From assembly GCF_025141175.1 (NCBI RefSeq), contig NZ_CP081155.1, positions 1,145,001 through 1,209,000 on the forward strand: 64,000 bases of DNA, read 5' to 3'. Made by a program: the position numbers and the translations under genes. The notes under the pieces were generated by a model. The model had not been told where the DNA came from and ran no database searches. It was given only the letters and a program-made list of their open reading frames with translations. Positions 51,979 through 61,528 of the stretch are shown here, one piece after another. This stretch comes from Jannaschia sp. M317. Lineage in GTDB: Bacteria > Pseudomonadota > Alphaproteobacteria > Rhodobacterales > Rhodobacteraceae. The stretch's first letter is position 1. The number at the start of each line of letters is the position of its first letter.

Positions 51979-53148
51979 TCAGAGCGCGTCCAGAAGATCC
52001 CGCGTCGGCCAGGCATCGGCAGGCAGTCCCAGGCGCACCTGCTCTGCCTTGACGGCGCGCCTTGTAAGCCGCCCCAGGATGCCGTCCACGTCGCCCACGT
52101 CGTGGCCGCGCGCGGACAGCTTGCGCTGCAACGCTTCCATTTCTTCCCCCGACAGGCCGGGCGTCGGGGTTCCCGCGTCGAACACGGGGGCCCCTGACAG
52201 GCGGGTGGCGAAATAGGCGGCGGTGGTCACGTAGACGAAGCTCTTGTTCCATTCGAACAGCACTTCGTAGTTCTGAAAGGCCAGGAACGCCGGTCCGTTC
52301 CGCCCCTGTGGCAGCAGCAGCGACGCCTCCAACCCGTCGGTCATGCCAGTCGTCGGGCCGCGTGGGCTCACGCCATCGGCCAGCCAGGCAGACACCGGGC
52401 GTTTGGTGTCCAGCCCGCTCTGCGCCCAGTCCAGATCCGAGGGGACCGCGACCTCGATCAGCCAGGGCTGCCCGGCCTGCCATCCGATATCCTGCAGGAA
52501 CCGCGCACCCGAATGCAGCGCGTCGGGCACCGACGTCTTGAGCGTCACGCGCCCGTCCCCATCCCCGTCCACGCCGCGTTCCAGAATATCCAGTGGCAGC
52601 ATCTGCACCTGCCCGATTTCGCCGGCCCAGGCACCGGTCGTGTCCAGATCGAACTGACCGCGGGCATAAAGCTCCAGCGCGGCAAAGACCTGCGGGTGGA
52701 ACAGGTCCGGTCGGCGGCAGTCATGGGCCAGCGTGACCAGCGAATCGCGCGTGTTGAAATCCCCCTGCACCGCGCCAAAGTCTGTCTCCAGCGCCCAGAA
52801 CGCCAGCAGAACGCCGCGCGGAACGCCATAGGACGCCTCGACCGCGTCAAAGATCGGGCCGTAGCGATCCGCGTTGCTGGTGCCTTTGCGGATCCGGTCA
52901 CCGGAAATGACGCGGCGGGCGAAATCCACAAACTCCAACCGGAAAACGCCCTGGTTGCGGTCGCGTGACAGCGTGCGCTGATCCTGCTGCACCCCGGCGA
53001 AGAACCGGTCCACGGTCGCGGCGTCCTGACCGGTGGCCACGGCCTCGGATTTCAGATCGGCCACGAAGGCGGCAAAACCGCCACCGCAGGTTTGTGCCGC
53101 AGCCGGGGCGGCGCAAAGGCTCAGGACCAGGAAAGGGATCAGTCGCAT
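51979..53148 (-). CDS. Lytic murein transglycosylase (MltB type) with peptidoglycan-binding domain
   Basis: A 389-residue exported enzyme. A signal peptide (MRLIPFLVLSLCAAPAAA) is followed by an SLT_2/MltB domain, with the catalytic Glu in LLAFWALETDFGAVQGDFNT and WAGEIGQVQMLPLDILE later. A C-terminal PG_binding_1 domain (about residues 325-385, LQRKLSARGHDVGDVDGILG) completes it. No lipobox is seen, so it is probably soluble. It is convergent with frcK, with a 4-base gap. Confidence 0.92.
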   Translation of the reverse strand: MRLIPFLVLSLCAAPAAAQTCGGGFAAFVADLKSEAVATGQDAATVDRFFAGVQQDQRTLSRDRNQGVFRLEFVDFARRVISGDRIRKGTSNADRYGPIFDAVEASYGVPRGVLLAFWALETDFGAVQGDFNTRDSLVTLAHDCRRPDLFHPQVFAALELYARGQFDLDTTGAWAGEIGQVQMLPLDILERGVDGDGDGRVTLKTSVPDALHSGARFLQDIGWQAGQPWLIEVAVPSDLDWAQSGLDTKRPVSAWLADGVSPRGPTTGMTDGLEASLLLPQGRNGPAFLAFQNYEVLFEWNKSFVYVTTAAYFATRLSGAPVFDAGTPTPGLSGEEMEALQRKLSARGHDVGDVDGILGRLTRRAVKAEQVRLGLPADAWPTRDLLDAL

Positions 53149-53163
53149 CAATATCTCCGAAAT

Positions 53164-54072
53164 CTAGAAAAGCACCCAGACGCCCAGGATCAGGGCAAGC
53201 GTCACCCCCCAGGTCCGCCAGAGCGCGCGCACCGCGCGGTCGATGTGATCCGCGCCGAGGGTGCGGTCGCCGGTCGGGTTTACCCAGGGAAAATCCTGCA
53301 TCTGACCTTCGTAGCTGCGCGGACCCGCCAGTGCCACGCCCAGAACCGGGGCCAATGCCGCCTCGGGCCAGCCCGCATTCGGCGACCGGTGCAGCCGCGC
53401 ATCGTTGGGCACCCGCAGCCACAGCGCAGGTGCGCCATGGGCCAGCACGATCAGCGCGGCCGTCAACCGCGCGGGAATCCAATTGAGCACATCGTCCAGC
53501 CGCGCGGCGGCCCAGCCGAACTGCGCATGGCGTTCCGTCTTGTAGCCGATCATGCTGTCGGCGGTGTTGACGACCTTGTAGATCAGGATGCCGGGCAGCC
53601 CCAGGATCAGGAACCAGAACGCCGGTGCGATAACCCCGTCGGACAGGTTTTCGGCGGCGCTTTCGATGGCGGCACGGGCGACCTGTGGCGTGTCCATGTC
53701 ATCGGTGTCGCGCCCGACGATCATGGCGACGGCGGCGCGGCCCTGCGGCGGGCCGCCCTCGCGCAGGGCCTGCGCCACCGCCTGCACATGGGTCACGAGG
53801 CTGCGCTGCGCCAACAGGATCGCCGCGCCCAGAACCTCCAACAGGCCGAAATCCGGCACCCAGGCGATCACCGACCCCAGGGCCCAGGCCCCGATGACCA
53901 GCAGAACCACGGCCAGCACACCCTTGTCCCGGCGGTTCGCGCCGGTGTTCAGGCGCGTGTCCAGCCAGGCGACTGCGCGGCCCATGACGACGGCGGGATG
54001 AGGGTAGCGCGACCAGAGCCAGTCCGGTTCTCCGAAGATGGCGTCCAGGATCATGGCGGTGGCCAGCATCAT
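53164..54072 (-). CDS. cobD: Adenosylcobinamide-phosphate synthase (CobD/CbiB)
   Basis: A 302-residue membrane enzyme that attaches the aminopropanol arm to adenosylcobyric acid. Early [22 protein letters not shown] is the signature. [18 protein letters not shown] and [24 protein letters not shown] are further conserved blocks. Four to five helices are seen. The ATG at 54072 overlaps the cobC stop as ATGA. It is in an operon with cobC and DUF1636. Confidence 0.95.
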   Translation of the reverse strand: MMLATAMILDAIFGEPDWLWSRYPHPAVVMGRAVAWLDTRLNTGANRRDKGVLAVVLLVIGAWALGSVIAWVPDFGLLEVLGAAILLAQRSLVTHVQAVAQALREGGPPQGRAAVAMIVGRDTDDMDTPQVARAAIESAAENLSDGVIAPAFWFLILGLPGILIYKVVNTADSMIGYKTERHAQFGWAAARLDDVLNWIPARLTAALIVLAHGAPALWLRVPNDARLHRSPNAGWPEAALAPVLGVALAGPRSYEGQMQDFPWVNPTGDRTLGADHIDRAVRALWRTWGVTLALILGVWVLF

Positions 54073-54995
54073 GTCAGCGCCTCTTTCAGCCGGTCCCAAC
54101 GGTGTTCGGGCGGCAAGCCCAGACGAATCCAGCGGTCGGAATAGGGGAAGGTCCGCGACCAGATCGCGGCGCGGGCCAGACGGTCCTGCAGCGCGCGGGC
54201 GTCGTCGACATCATACAGGCGAAACAGATCGGTGCCGCCTGCAACCTGCCCGTGCGGGGCCATCAACCGGTCCAGCCGGGCCGCATCCCGTGTCAGCCGG
54301 GCGCGCGTGGCGCTGGCCCAGTCGCGATCCGCCAGCGCCCGCGCCCCCAGCCGCAGCGCCGGACCGCTGACGGCCCAGGGTCCGATCCAGTCGACCAGCG
54401 GGGCCAGCGTGTCCGCCGTGCCGATGGCAAAGCCAAGCCGCAGGCCCGCATGGCCCCAGAATTTGCCAAAACTTTTCAGGACGACCGTGCCGGGGCGCGT
54501 GGTCAACGCGATGTGGCTGGCACCGGGGCAGAGGTCACAGAAGCTCTCGTCGATGATGGTCAACGGTCCGGGCTCGGGGGTGGGCCACAGTCTGCCGTCC
54601 GGGTTGTTTGGGTGGACGCGCACCTGCACCGGGGCGGTGCCCTCGGTGGGGGTGTGGCCGTGGGCGCGAAAGGCGGCGGCATGTTCGTTGTAGGTCGGAC
54701 CGGGGATCGACACGGGCCCCGGCGGCACAAGGGCAGGCAGCCGCGCGATCAGCGCCGAGGTGCCGGGTGCCGCCAGCACGGCCGCGCCGTCGGGGATGGA
54801 CCAACAGGCGCGGGCAGCCGCGATCAGCGCGTCTTGCGCGGGGCGGTCCGGCAGGGCGGTCCAGTCCTCGGGGGCGAAGGTCGGCAGGGGGTAGGGCACC
54901 GGGTTGATGCCGGTCGAAAGGTCGATCCAATCCGTCCCGCCCCAGCGGACCTGCGCGGCAGCTACGCCGCCCCCGTGATCGCGCCCGCCCGCCAT
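54069..54995 (-). CDS. cobC: L-threonine-O-3-phosphate decarboxylase-type aminotransferase (CobC)
   Basis: A 308-residue PLP enzyme that supplies (R)-1-amino-2-propanol phosphate for the cobalamin nucleotide loop (called CobD in Salmonella, CobC in Pseudomonas/Rhodobacter naming). [16 protein letters not shown] is near the start. [11 protein letters not shown] and the PLP-lysine region [17 protein letters not shown] follow. The ATG at 54995 ([10 protein letters not shown]) is one base after the DUF1636 stop. It is coupled to cobD downstream. Confidence 0.94.
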   Translation of the reverse strand: MAGGRDHGGGVAAAQVRWGGTDWIDLSTGINPVPYPLPTFAPEDWTALPDRPAQDALIAAARACWSIPDGAAVLAAPGTSALIARLPALVPPGPVSIPGPTYNEHAAAFRAHGHTPTEGTAPVQVRVHPNNPDGRLWPTPEPGPLTIIDESFCDLCPGASHIALTTRPGTVVLKSFGKFWGHAGLRLGFAIGTADTLAPLVDWIGPWAVSGPALRLGARALADRDWASATRARLTRDAARLDRLMAPHGQVAGGTDLFRLYDVDDARALQDRLARAAIWSRTFPYSDRWIRLGLPPEHRWDRLKEALT

Positions 54996-54996
54996 C

Positions 54997-55362
54997 TCAG
55001 TCCAGGATCGGGGGGTGACGGGTGACGAAATGGCCCTTGATCGGCTGTGGCCAGTCCCGATACGGGACCACGCCCGTTTCGGTGGCGGCATGTTTGGCGG
55101 CATACTCGACGATGGCCTGCGCCGCCTCCGCCTCCGGGTCGAACCGGCCCAGAGTATAGTTCATCTTTCCTGTCGCCTGCACCGTGATATTGCAGGCCCG
55201 GTCACACCCCATCAGACAGGAGTGGCGGCGGGTCTTTACATCGGGGATGGCGGCGGCGGCGGCCTCGACCAACTCGGCCAGGGCCTCTCCGTCGGTCCGG
55301 CCCGAGGCCGCGTCCCAGCCTTCGCGCTTGCAGGTGTCACAGATGGTGATGACGGTTGTCAT
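54997..55362 (-). CDS. DUF1636 metal-binding protein of cobalamin clusters
   Basis: A 121-residue cytoplasmic protein with Cys8 and Cys11 (ICDTCKREG) and Cys49, Cys53 and Cys57 (SCLMGCDRACNI). This resembles thioredoxin-like [2Fe-2S] ferredoxins. DUF1636 is regularly found in cobalamin gene clusters, but its role is not established. It leads the DUF1636-cobC-cobD operon with 1-base and 4-base junctions. The ATG at 55362 (MTTVITICDTC) is chosen; the longer frame is unsupported. Confidence 0.88.
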   Translation of the reverse strand: MTTVITICDTCKREGWDAASGRTDGEALAELVEAAAAAIPDVKTRRHSCLMGCDRACNITVQATGKMNYTLGRFDPEAEAAQAIVEYAAKHAATETGVVPYRDWPQPIKGHFVTRHPPILD

Positions 55363-55480
55363 GGCGTCCCTCGGAAATGGTCGGCCCTTGCTGATCATAC
55401 TGCCCGCCTGAGGGCAATGGTGCCCGATCGCTTGGCGGCAGAGCGGGTTTTCGCCGGTGTTTTCGACCAAGTGGTCAGAA

Positions 55481-55496
55481 TTAACGATCTGTTAAC
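55481..55496 (+). promoter_or_regulatory. CtrA-type binding box
   Basis: TTAA-CGATCTG-TTAAC exactly matches the TTAA-N7-TTAAC consensus of the cell-cycle regulator CtrA. It lies 53 bases before the pseudo-receiver ATG and 119 bases upstream of the divergent DUF1636 start. Confidence 0.6.
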
Positions 55497-55548
55497 CACG
55501 AGATCGCATGGTCCCCTCGTGGGAAGGCCGGACTTTGAGGAAGAACTC

Positions 55549-55944
55549 ATGACTGAGAAACCTATCGTGCTGTCGGTCGGCTTCGCGCTGCCCACATTTT
55601 CGGGCACGGACAGCCCTGACAACCAGCAGTCGTTCCGATCCGAGGTCGCGACCAGCCAGGCACAGGCCGTCGCGATGATGTTCGAACTGACGCCCGCCGT
55701 GGTCCTGATCGATCTGGGGCTGATCGACGGCAGCCCGCTGGCCGTGGCCGATTTCGCCAGCTATCGCCACCCCGACGCGCGGGTGATCTTTACCAGCGCC
55801 TCGGGCATCTTTTCGGATGGTTCCATCTTCAACCACTGCGCCAACGCCCATGCACATATCGCGCATGGCATGGCCGAACCGGATGTTCTGGCCCTGGTCG
55901 GTTACCACGCAGAGGCCGCGCCCGCGACGCGCAGGCGCGCCTGA
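55549..55944 (+). CDS. Pseudo-receiver (CheY-like) protein
   Basis: A 131-residue single domain. VVLIDLGLIDGSPL holds Asp55 at the position of the phosphorylated aspartate in receivers, and VIFTSASG matches the Thr/Ser switch strand. The acidic pair near the N-terminus is missing (LSVGFALP), and the conserved Lys is replaced around HAHIAHGMAEPD. It is therefore probably not a normal phospho-receiver. GAGGAAG precedes the ATG, and an exact CtrA-type box lies upstream. Its partner is unknown. Confidence 0.72.
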   Translation: MTEKPIVLSVGFALPTFSGTDSPDNQQSFRSEVATSQAQAVAMMFELTPAVVLIDLGLIDGSPLAVADFASYRHPDARVIFTSASGIFSDGSIFNHCANAHAHIAHGMAEPDVLALVGYHAEAAPATRRRA

Positions 55945-55947
55945 CGG

Positions 55948-56922
55948 TCAGCCGCGCCCGTGCGGTTCCATCCAGTCGATGACCGGGTTGATCGGAATGA
56001 CCCGGTGCGGATTGATGGATTCATGGCTGTAGTGATAATGACGCACGATATGTTCCAGGTTCACGGTTTCGGCGACGCCGCAGACCTGGAACAGCTCGCG
56101 CGCGTAAGGCCAGAGGTTCGGATAATCGATCAGCCGCATCCGGTTGCATTTGAAATGCAGGTGATAGACGGCGTCGAACCGGACCAGCGTGGTGAACAGC
56201 CGCCAGTCGGCCTCGGTAATCTGGTTGCCGGCCAGATAGCGGCGATCCTGTAACAGACCGTCGACCCACGCGAGAGAGTTGAACAGGGCGGTCACCGCCT
56301 CATCATAGGCGGCCTGGGATGTGGCGAAGCCGGACTTGTAGACGCCGTTGTTGATGTCCGAATAGACCTGCGCGTTGATACGGTCGATTTCGTCGCGCAG
56401 CGGGGCGGGGTAGTAATCGTCATGATTGCCCGTCAGCCCGTTGAAGGCCGTATTGAACATGCGGATAATTTCCGAGCTTTCGTTGGACACGATGCTTTCG
56501 GTTTGCTTGTCCCACAGGACCGGCACGGTGACCCGACCGGTGACGTCCGGTTTGGCCTTGATGTAGATGTCGCGCATGAATGGCAGGCCATACAGCCGGT
56601 CACCCGTCGCCCCATGATCATCGGTCTCAAAGGTCCAGCCGTCCCCCAGCATGTCGGGGTGAACGACCGAGATGTCGATCAGGTCGGTCAGCCCCTTGAG
56701 GCTGCGCATGATCAACGCGCGATGGGCCCATGGACAGGCGAGCGAGACATAAAGGTGATAGCGCCCCGCTTCGGCGGGATAGCCGCCTTCGCCGGTGGGG
56801 CCGGGGCTGCCGTCGGCGGTGACCCAGTTGCGGAAGGCCGCGTTGGGACGGACGAACTTTCCGCCGTGCTTTTCGGTGTTGTACCAATCGTCGTGCCAGA
56901 CGCCCTCGACCAACTGTCCCAT
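55948..56922 (-). CDS. yqjG: Glutathionyl-hydroquinone reductase (xi-class glutathione transferase)
   Basis: A 324-residue xi-class GST. The catalytic cysteine is Cys63 in LACPWAHRALIMRSLKG. GRVTVPVLWDKQTESIVSNES is the glutathione site, and the C-terminal helical domain shows YLAGNQITEADWRLFTTLVRF and FKCNRMRLIDYPNLW. These enzymes reduce glutathionyl-hydroquinones by thiol exchange. It is convergent with the pseudo-receiver gene (3-base gap). Confidence 0.95.
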   Translation of the reverse strand: MGQLVEGVWHDDWYNTEKHGGKFVRPNAAFRNWVTADGSPGPTGEGGYPAEAGRYHLYVSLACPWAHRALIMRSLKGLTDLIDISVVHPDMLGDGWTFETDDHGATGDRLYGLPFMRDIYIKAKPDVTGRVTVPVLWDKQTESIVSNESSEIIRMFNTAFNGLTGNHDDYYPAPLRDEIDRINAQVYSDINNGVYKSGFATSQAAYDEAVTALFNSLAWVDGLLQDRRYLAGNQITEADWRLFTTLVRFDAVYHLHFKCNRMRLIDYPNLWPYARELFQVCGVAETVNLEHIVRHYHYSHESINPHRVIPINPVIDWMEPHGRG

Positions 56923-57018
56923 GTTCCGACCCTTGCTGTGAATAATTTCCGCGCCACACCTAACGCGGAGGTCTCTTTTGGTGAAACAGCCGCGCGCGCA
57001 CAGGCCCTGCGCATGCGG

Positions 57019-58065
57019 TCAGTCGAAGGTGCCCGACACCCGCCCGGTCAGCATGAAGGCCCGCGCCGTCCGCGTATCGGCAAACCGCGCAATCTCGTTG
57101 TCGGATGCGCCTTTGGCGAAGGCCGAAAACACGGTGTCGAAGGTGCGCAGGAAATGGTGGATGGCGTCGCGGAAGACCGGGTCATTCTTCATTCGTCCCA
57201 GTGTCAGCGCCAGACTTGACCGATCGCGAATCCCACCGAGCGCCGCGATGGCCTCGCCCCGCTCTCCGGCGGCAAAGGCACGCCAGACCACTGGCTCTGC
57301 CCGGTGCGGGGCCAGATCGTCCATATAGATCTTGTCCTGCGACAGCAGTGTCAGCACATCCTGCGCGGCGGTCACAAGCTGCCCGGTGCGATGGTGTTCC
57401 AGCGCGCGCCGCAGCACGTAGAAGCCTTCCTTGTCGTGCTCATTCTCCGGAAAGTTGAGCGCGCGGATGAAATCCTCGGGCGGCAACGGGGACTCTTGCG
57501 ATTTCTCCTCTAGCGCAAGGGTGCGCTGGGTGTCCCGAACCGGGCGTAGCGGCGGCTGCAGCACGGGTTCGGGCTCACTGGTCAGGTGCAGGCTGGCCAC
57601 TTCTGCGCCCAGGGCGGCCTGGGCGCGCGCGACGCTTTCGATCCGGTCCTCCATATCGCGCTTGAGCGACAGGCCCGCGTTCTGCTGCTGCTCCACGTAG
57701 GACAGGCGCATGGCGTCGATGGCGGCCTGCAGGCGGCTGCTTTCCTCGCGCATGGTGCGCGCCGTGCGCGCCGCCGAGGCCGCGACCCAGATCAGGGCGA
57801 CCGGCAGGAAAACCCCCAGGATCGTCATCATGAAACCCAACGGATCGGCGCGCGTCAGGCGCGCCTCCTCCTGCGGGATGGTCAGAAAGAACCACCCCAC
57901 CAGCCCGAGCCAAAGAAAGCTGAGCACCAGAGCCGCGACCTCGACTGTGGAAATCCGGTCCGTGCGGTGGGGCGTCACGCTTACGAATGGCGGTGCCTGC
58001 ACCGGTGCGTAGACCCGTTGCTTTCCTGTCAGGCGCGGTTCCGCGCCGGGGAGCGTGTCAGACAT
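57019..58065 (-). CDS. Membrane-anchored coiled-coil protein downstream of greA, function unknown
   Basis: A 348-residue protein. A cytoplasmic N-terminus (1-38) is followed by two helices (VEVAALVLSFLWLGLVGWFF near 41-60; FMMTILGVFLPVALIWVAAS near 78-97). A coiled coil (100-160) and a proline-rich linker (165-190) lead to a helical C-terminal domain (195-340, LNFPENEHDKEGFYVLRRAL). No known family is recognised, but the layout is orderly and the last domain looks conserved. It lies 7 bases after the greA stop on the same strand, so it is co-transcribed with greA. Confidence 0.8.
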   Translation of the reverse strand: MSDTLPGAEPRLTGKQRVYAPVQAPPFVSVTPHRTDRISTVEVAALVLSFLWLGLVGWFFLTIPQEEARLTRADPLGFMMTILGVFLPVALIWVAASAARTARTMREESSRLQAAIDAMRLSYVEQQQNAGLSLKRDMEDRIESVARAQAALGAEVASLHLTSEPEPVLQPPLRPVRDTQRTLALEEKSQESPLPPEDFIRALNFPENEHDKEGFYVLRRALEHHRTGQLVTAAQDVLTLLSQDKIYMDDLAPHRAEPVVWRAFAAGERGEAIAALGGIRDRSSLALTLGRMKNDPVFRDAIHHFLRTFDTVFSAFAKGASDNEIARFADTRTARAFMLTGRVSGTFD

Positions 58066-58072
58066 CGCGGCG

Positions 58073-58543
58073 CTACTTGTAGACGACCGCCGTGACTTCG
58101 TAGTCGCGGGTGCCGCCGGGGGTGCGAACTTCGACGCTGTCTCCCTCTTCCTTGCCGATCAGGGCACGGGCCAGGGGGGATTTGATGTTCAGCAGGCCGT
58201 TTTCGATATCGGCCTCCTGCTCACCCACGATCTGATAGGTCTTTTCGACCTCGGTATCTTCGTCGACCAGGGTCACGGTCGCGCCGAACTTGATCGAGCC
58301 GGACATCTTCGAGGGATCGATGACATCGGCAAGCGAGATCAGCCCCTCCAACTCCTTGATGCGGCCTTCGATGAAGGACTGCTTTTCACGGGCGGAATGG
58401 TATTCGGCATTTTCCGACAGGTCGCCGTGTTCGCGTGCTTCGGCGATGGCGCGGATGATGGCGGGCCGCTCGACGGATTTCAGCTGCTTCAATTCTGTCT
58501 GCAGGGCAGTCATGCCCCGCGGCGTCATCGGGAACTTTTCCAA
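58073..58543 (-). CDS. greA: Transcription elongation factor GreA
   Basis: A 156-residue GreA that rescues backtracked RNA polymerase by stimulating transcript cleavage. The N-terminal coiled coil has the acidic tip [20 protein letters not shown], with Asp and Glu near residues 41 and 44. The C-terminal FKBP-like domain ends [13 protein letters not shown]. The start is TTG at 58543 (MEKFPMT), supported by AGGAGA upstream and by the usual MEKxPMT beginning of homologues. It heads a two-gene unit with the membrane protein at 57019. Confidence 0.97.
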   Translation of the reverse strand: MEKFPMTPRGMTALQTELKQLKSVERPAIIRAIAEAREHGDLSENAEYHSAREKQSFIEGRIKELEGLISLADVIDPSKMSGSIKFGATVTLVDEDTEVEKTYQIVGEQEADIENGLLNIKSPLARALIGKEEGDSVEVRTPGGTRDYEVTAVVYK

Positions 58544-58637
58544 GGGTCTCTCCTGAAGGGCGTGTCGCCCGTCGTGTGTTTAGCCATGAGTCTAGGAGGC
58601 CCTGCGACCGCACGCAACAACCCATGGGCCGCTGGTG

Positions 58638-59258
58638 TCAGGTCGGCTGCGTGACGGCGCGCTGTTCCAGGGTCTGGACCAGGCCCGTCAGCGGTTCCTT
58701 GCGCCCCGATCCCGGTTCCCAGGCGTCGATCACCTGCATGCCGGCCTGACGGGCGGCGGCCAGGCCGCTTGGCGTGTCCTCGATCACCAGGCAATCTTCG
58801 GGGGCGGTGGCCAGCATCGCCGCGGCCAGATGGTAGCAGTCTGCGGCGGGCTTGCTTGCGACCAGATTGTCACCGGTGACGATGGTGTCGAACACCTCCG
58901 GGGCCAGTTCCAGGTGTTCGAAGACAGAGATCGTCCAGGCGGTCGGCGTGGTTGCCACCAGACCCAGCGGCACCGCAGCACCGGCGGCGGCGGCAATCAG
59001 CTGATGCAACCCGCGGCGCGGTTTGAGCGGCCCATGGGCGAGCGCGGCCCCGAGATGGTGATTGCGCGCATCCAGCAGACTTTCGAGAGGCACCGCACGC
59101 GGTGACGCCGCAGACCCGGACGCTGCCTGATCCAGTGCATCGCGCGCATCGGTATCGAATTTCAATCCGTGATCCCGAAAGGCACGCGCAAACGCGTGTC
59201 TACGCGCATTGCGGGTATCGGCGAGCAGCCCAACAGAGCCGAGCAGGATGGCCTTCAT
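58638..59258 (-). CDS. HAD-like protein lacking the catalytic nucleophile
   Basis: A 206-residue protein of the CbbY/beta-phosphoglucomutase-like HAD group. Motif I, normally FDxDGTL, reads LGSVGLL: Gly7 and Val9 replace both catalytic aspartates. The other motifs survive: GLVATTP (motif II), VASKPAADCY (motif III lysine) and CLVIEDTPSGLAAARQAGM (motif IV). Phosphatase or mutase activity by the usual mechanism is therefore unlikely; it may bind a ligand or protein. The ATG at 59258 begins the domain directly. Confidence 0.85.
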   Translation of the reverse strand: MKAILLGSVGLLADTRNARRHAFARAFRDHGLKFDTDARDALDQAASGSAASPRAVPLESLLDARNHHLGAALAHGPLKPRRGLHQLIAAAAGAAVPLGLVATTPTAWTISVFEHLELAPEVFDTIVTGDNLVASKPAADCYHLAAAMLATAPEDCLVIEDTPSGLAAARQAGMQVIDAWEPGSGRKEPLTGLVQTLEQRAVTQPT

Positions 59259-59422
59259 GGCACGTGCTCCTTGAAACGCTGGTCAGGCGCTATCTACGGT
59301 CGCTCCCTCACAGCGTGGTGCGGTTCCGGCAACCGGCACAAGGGGAATGTGGGGGTCCGCCAACAAATGTCAACGCATCAGGACGGTCAGAATGTCCCAT
59401 CCAGGCTGGCCAAGGCCCCGGT

Positions 59423-59587
59423 TCAGGGGCTCTGGCGCGCGATGCCCACCCCGACGCTGCCGGAAAGTGTCACGCTGGCAGGCTGGGCTGCGTCCTGCTC
59501 TTCGACCTGGGACGGGCGGAGCGGGTCGCCGTCGACTCCGCAGGAAACCAGCGTCAGAAACAGCAGAAATGCAGCGGTTTTCCTCAC
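59423..59587 (-). CDS. Small LptM/YifL-like lipoprotein overlapping argH
   Basis: A 54-residue lipoprotein. The signal ends at the lipobox LVSCG, and the mature start [10 protein letters not shown] resembles the CGxxGxLxxP of LptM (YifL), the chaperone of the LptDE lipopolysaccharide translocon. The start is GTG at 59587, overlapping the argH stop as GTGA. In many proteobacteria such a lipoprotein sits between argH and lysA, but lysA is absent here. The assignment to LptM function is inference. Confidence 0.68.
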   Translation of the reverse strand: MRKTAAFLLFLTLVSCGVDGDPLRPSQVEEQDAAQPASVTLSGSVGVGIARQSP

Positions 59588-60972
59588 GCCAGCTCCTCCC
59601 GCCAACGGGCGACCTGCGCCTGGACATTGGCCGGGGACGTGCCGCCGTAGGACACACGGGACGCGACGGAATTATGCACCCCCAGCACCTCGAAGACGGC
59701 CTCTGTGATGTCTGCGTGGACCGACTGCATTTGCGCAAGCGTCAGGTCCGGCAGGTCGATGCCTGCGTCCTCGGCCATCTTGACCAGGGCGCCGGTGACA
59801 TGGTGCGCCTCGCGGAACGGCAGGTCCAGCGTCCGCACCAGCCAGTCGGCCAGATCGGTCGCGGTCGAAAAGCCAGAGGCGGCGGCCGCCTCCAGGTTGT
59901 CTTTCTGGCCGGCCATGTCGGACACCATTCCGGTCATCGCCGCCAGGGCCAGCATGAGGCTGTCGGCCGCGTCGAACACCTGTTCCTTGTCCTCCTGCAT
60001 GTCCTTGGAATAGGTCAGCGGCAGCCCCTTCATCACCATCAGCAGCGCGGTCTGCGCCCCAAAGATCCGCCCAATCTTTGCGCGCAGCAGTTCGGCGGCA
60101 TCGGGGTTGCGTTTTTGCGGCATGATGCTGGATCCGGTGGACCAACGATCCGACAGCCGCACGAAACGGAACTGCGCCGAGGACCAGATCACCAGCTCTT
60201 CGGCCAGGCGGCTCAGGTGCATGGCGCAGATCGAAGAGGCCGACAGGAACTCCAGCGCGAAATCGCGGTCGGACACGGCGTCCAGCGAGTTTGCGGCGGG
60301 CCGGTCGAATCCCAACGCCTTGGCCGTCATGTCCCGGTCGATGGGAAACGACGTGCCGGCCAGGGCGGCGGCACCAAGCGGGCTTTCGTTCATGCGCTTG
60401 CGCGCGTCCTGGAACCGCGACAGATCGCGGGCGAACATTTCCGTATAGGCCAGCATGTGATGGCCCCAGGTCACCGGCTGCGCCGTCTGCAGATGGGTAA
60501 AGCCGGGCATCACCCAGTCGGCCCCTGTTTCGGCCTGATCGACCAGCGCGGTCATCAGGCGGGGCAGGGCGTCGATGGCGGCGTCGCACTGATCCCGCAC
60601 CCACATCCGGAAATCGAGCGCCACCTGATCGTTGCGCGACCGCGCGGTATGCAGCCGTCCGGCGGCGGGGCCGACGATTTCGGTCAGCCGGGCCTCCACG
60701 TTCATGTGGATGTCCTCAAGGGCCGTCGAAAAGGCAAAGGTGCCGCCTTCGATTTCTGACAACACCGTGAGCAGGCCTTCCCGGATCGCCTCGGCGTCGC
60801 TAGCTGTCACAATGCCTGTGGCGGCAAGCATCGCGGCATGGGCCCGGCTGCCGTCGATGTCCTGCTTGGCCATGCGACGGTCGAACCCGATGGAGGCATT
60901 GATCGCCTCCATGATGGCGTCTGGGCCTTCTGCGAAACGACCGCCCCACATGGCGTTGGATGAACTGGACAT
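59584..60972 (-). CDS. argH: Argininosuccinate lyase
   Basis: A 462-residue fumarase/aspartase-superfamily enzyme that cleaves argininosuccinate to arginine and fumarate. It begins [33 protein letters not shown] and [15 protein letters not shown] are active-site blocks, and [16 protein letters not shown] is the superfamily signature with the catalytic serine. It is full length. It is divergent from the thioredoxin gene with only 13 bases between start codons; GAGGGG gives its ribosome-binding site. Confidence 0.97.
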   Translation of the reverse strand: MSSSSNAMWGGRFAEGPDAIMEAINASIGFDRRMAKQDIDGSRAHAAMLAATGIVTASDAEAIREGLLTVLSEIEGGTFAFSTALEDIHMNVEARLTEIVGPAAGRLHTARSRNDQVALDFRMWVRDQCDAAIDALPRLMTALVDQAETGADWVMPGFTHLQTAQPVTWGHHMLAYTEMFARDLSRFQDARKRMNESPLGAAALAGTSFPIDRDMTAKALGFDRPAANSLDAVSDRDFALEFLSASSICAMHLSRLAEELVIWSSAQFRFVRLSDRWSTGSSIMPQKRNPDAAELLRAKIGRIFGAQTALLMVMKGLPLTYSKDMQEDKEQVFDAADSLMLALAAMTGMVSDMAGQKDNLEAAAASGFSTATDLADWLVRTLDLPFREAHHVTGALVKMAEDAGIDLPDLTLAQMQSVHADITEAVFEVLGVHNSVASRVSYGGTSPANVQAQVARWREELA

Positions 60973-60985
60973 CGGGTCCCCTCGA

Positions 60986-61528
60986 ATGCTGCGATACCTT
61001 GCCTTTGGCCTATACGGCCTGACTGCCACGCTCGCCACCCCTGCGGATGCCGTCGATCCGGGGCTTTTGACGGGGGACATGGCCAAGATGCAGTTGGACG
61101 CCCCCTGGCGGCCCGAGGTGCAGACCTTCGCCCGCGAAGACAGCACCCGCGGCCGCCTGTCTGACTACGCCGGTGAGGTCGTGGTGCTGAATTTCTGGGC
61201 CACCTGGTGCGCGCCCTGCCGCGCCGAGATGCCGTCGCTGCAAGCGTTGCAGAATGAATTGGGCGATGACGGCCTGCAGGTCGTGACCGTCGCATTCGGG
61301 CGTCATAACCCGATGCAGATGAAAAAGTTCTGGACGGAGGCGGGGATCACCTCGCTGCCGCTGCACCTGGATGCGGGGACCGAGTTGGCGCGGGCCCTGG
61401 GCGTCAAGGGCCTGCCGCATACGCTGATCCTGAACCGGGCCGGCGAAGTCGTGGCCCAACTGCCCGGCGAAGCTGACTGGGCCGCGCCCGAGACGCTGGC
61501 AGTTATGCGGGAATTTCTGGCGGAATAG
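60986..61528 (+). CDS. TlpA/ResA-type thioredoxin, exported
   Basis: A 180-residue protein with a signal peptide ([20 protein letters not shown], then DA). The thioredoxin fold has WCAPC with Cys75 and Cys78, and the cis-proline region GLPHTLILN. TlpA/ResA-type proteins keep extracytoplasmic cysteines reduced, for example in cytochrome c or cytochrome oxidase copper-centre assembly. No such genes are adjacent. No clear ribosome-binding site fits in the 13 bases separating it from argH, so translation start or expression is unusual. Confidence 0.9.
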   Translation: MLRYLAFGLYGLTATLATPADAVDPGLLTGDMAKMQLDAPWRPEVQTFAREDSTRGRLSDYAGEVVVLNFWATWCAPCRAEMPSLQALQNELGDDGLQVVTVAFGRHNPMQMKKFWTEAGITSLPLHLDAGTELARALGVKGLPHTLILNRAGEVVAQLPGEADWAAPETLAVMREFLAE

